Shown here: one piece after another, positions 63,966 to 64,000 of the stretch
Numbering within the stretch: the first letter of the stretch is position 1
How the letters are laid out: each line of letters starts with the position of its first letter
DNA from: Microbacterium sp. SSM24
Lineage (GTDB): Bacteria; Actinomycetota; Actinomycetes; Actinomycetales; Microbacteriaceae
Length of the DNA stretch: 64,000 nucleotides
Assembly (NCBI RefSeq): GCF_025989145.1
Contig: NZ_JAPDNQ010000001.1
Span: 1,054,001-1,118,000, forward strand
Direction of reading: 5' to 3'
Notes under the pieces: generated by a model
Database searches by the model: none
What the model saw: the letters and a program-made list of their open reading frames with translations, nothing else
What the model was told of the DNA's origin: nothing
Program-made: the position numbers and the translations under genes

Positions 63966-64000
63966 ATGGGCGCGTACGACGCCGTCATCGAGATCCCGCG
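63966..64000 (+). CDS. ppa: Inorganic pyrophosphatase (first 11 codons, truncated by the window)
   Basis: ATG at 63966 with GAAGGAG upstream; the visible residues MGAYDAVIEIP match the conserved start of actinobacterial Ppa, and ppa is the usual divergent neighbour of tilS. The rest lies outside the window. Confidence 0.75.
   Translation, partial: MGAYDAVIEIP

Overview
The window is high-GC DNA from an actinobacterium. Gene content and order (ppa-tilS-hpt-ftsH-folE-folP-folB-folK-DUF3180-PH domain proteins-DUF2520-panC-lysS, plus clpC, radA and a DUF4192 gene) fit Microbacteriaceae, most likely Microbacterium or a close relative. Genes are tightly packed, often with 4-nt ATGA stop/start overlaps.

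Layout. 1-8.4 kb is accessory chromosome: the end of a peptide/nickel-type ABC permease operon, an NAD(P)-binding reductase with a divergent MarR regulator, small conserved proteins (DUF3237, DUF2255, cupin), two aldo/keto reductases and an XRE regulator. 8.85-27.16 kb is an apparent tRNA-targeted genomic island. A 30-bp copy of the 3' end of tRNA-Ser(CGA) lies at 8846-8875, and the intact tRNA-Ser sits at the other end (27130-27220, minus strand), as expected after site-specific integration into a tRNA 3' end. No integrase is visible. The island carries a catabolic system: a ribose-type ABC transporter (RbsBAC-like), several SDRs, an amidohydrolase, a lone Nfu/NifU-like protein, a PRISE-type enone reductase homologue, a split transketolase, an aldehyde dehydrogenase, an ATP-type phosphofructokinase homologue and two overlapping IclR regulators. 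An IclR-like operator (TGGAC-N5-GTCCG) recurs at the three divergent or leading promoters of this system, which ties it into one regulon. The substrate cannot be named from sequence.

27.2-41.4 kb holds a class II glutamine amidotransferase, lactate dehydrogenase, radA, small lipoproteins and a six-gene cluster (32.5-39.2 kb). That cluster has a GlnA-like gamma-glutamyl-amine ligase, a PuuD-like hydrolase, an aldehyde dehydrogenase, an SDR, a GntR regulator and a divergent APC permease. Because an SDR replaces the PuuB amine oxidase, it best fits glutamylated amino-alcohol (for example ethanolamine) use rather than putrescine. 41.5-51.8 kb holds clpC, a DUF2975/XRE pair, a DUF559-type protein, a duplicated-domain lipoprotein, cardiolipin synthase, DUF4192 and lysS. 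52-64 kb is a core block for pantothenate and folate synthesis, FtsH, Hpt, TilS and the first codons of inorganic pyrophosphatase.

Between genes there are several families of short inverted repeats (29.2, 41.5, 45.2, 46.3 and 63.8 kb). Two of these families appear related by a shared ACACGCCG core despite different arms. A 660-bp non-coding stretch at 39.2-39.9 kb is rich in TGTCCCC repeats and resembles a decayed mobile element.
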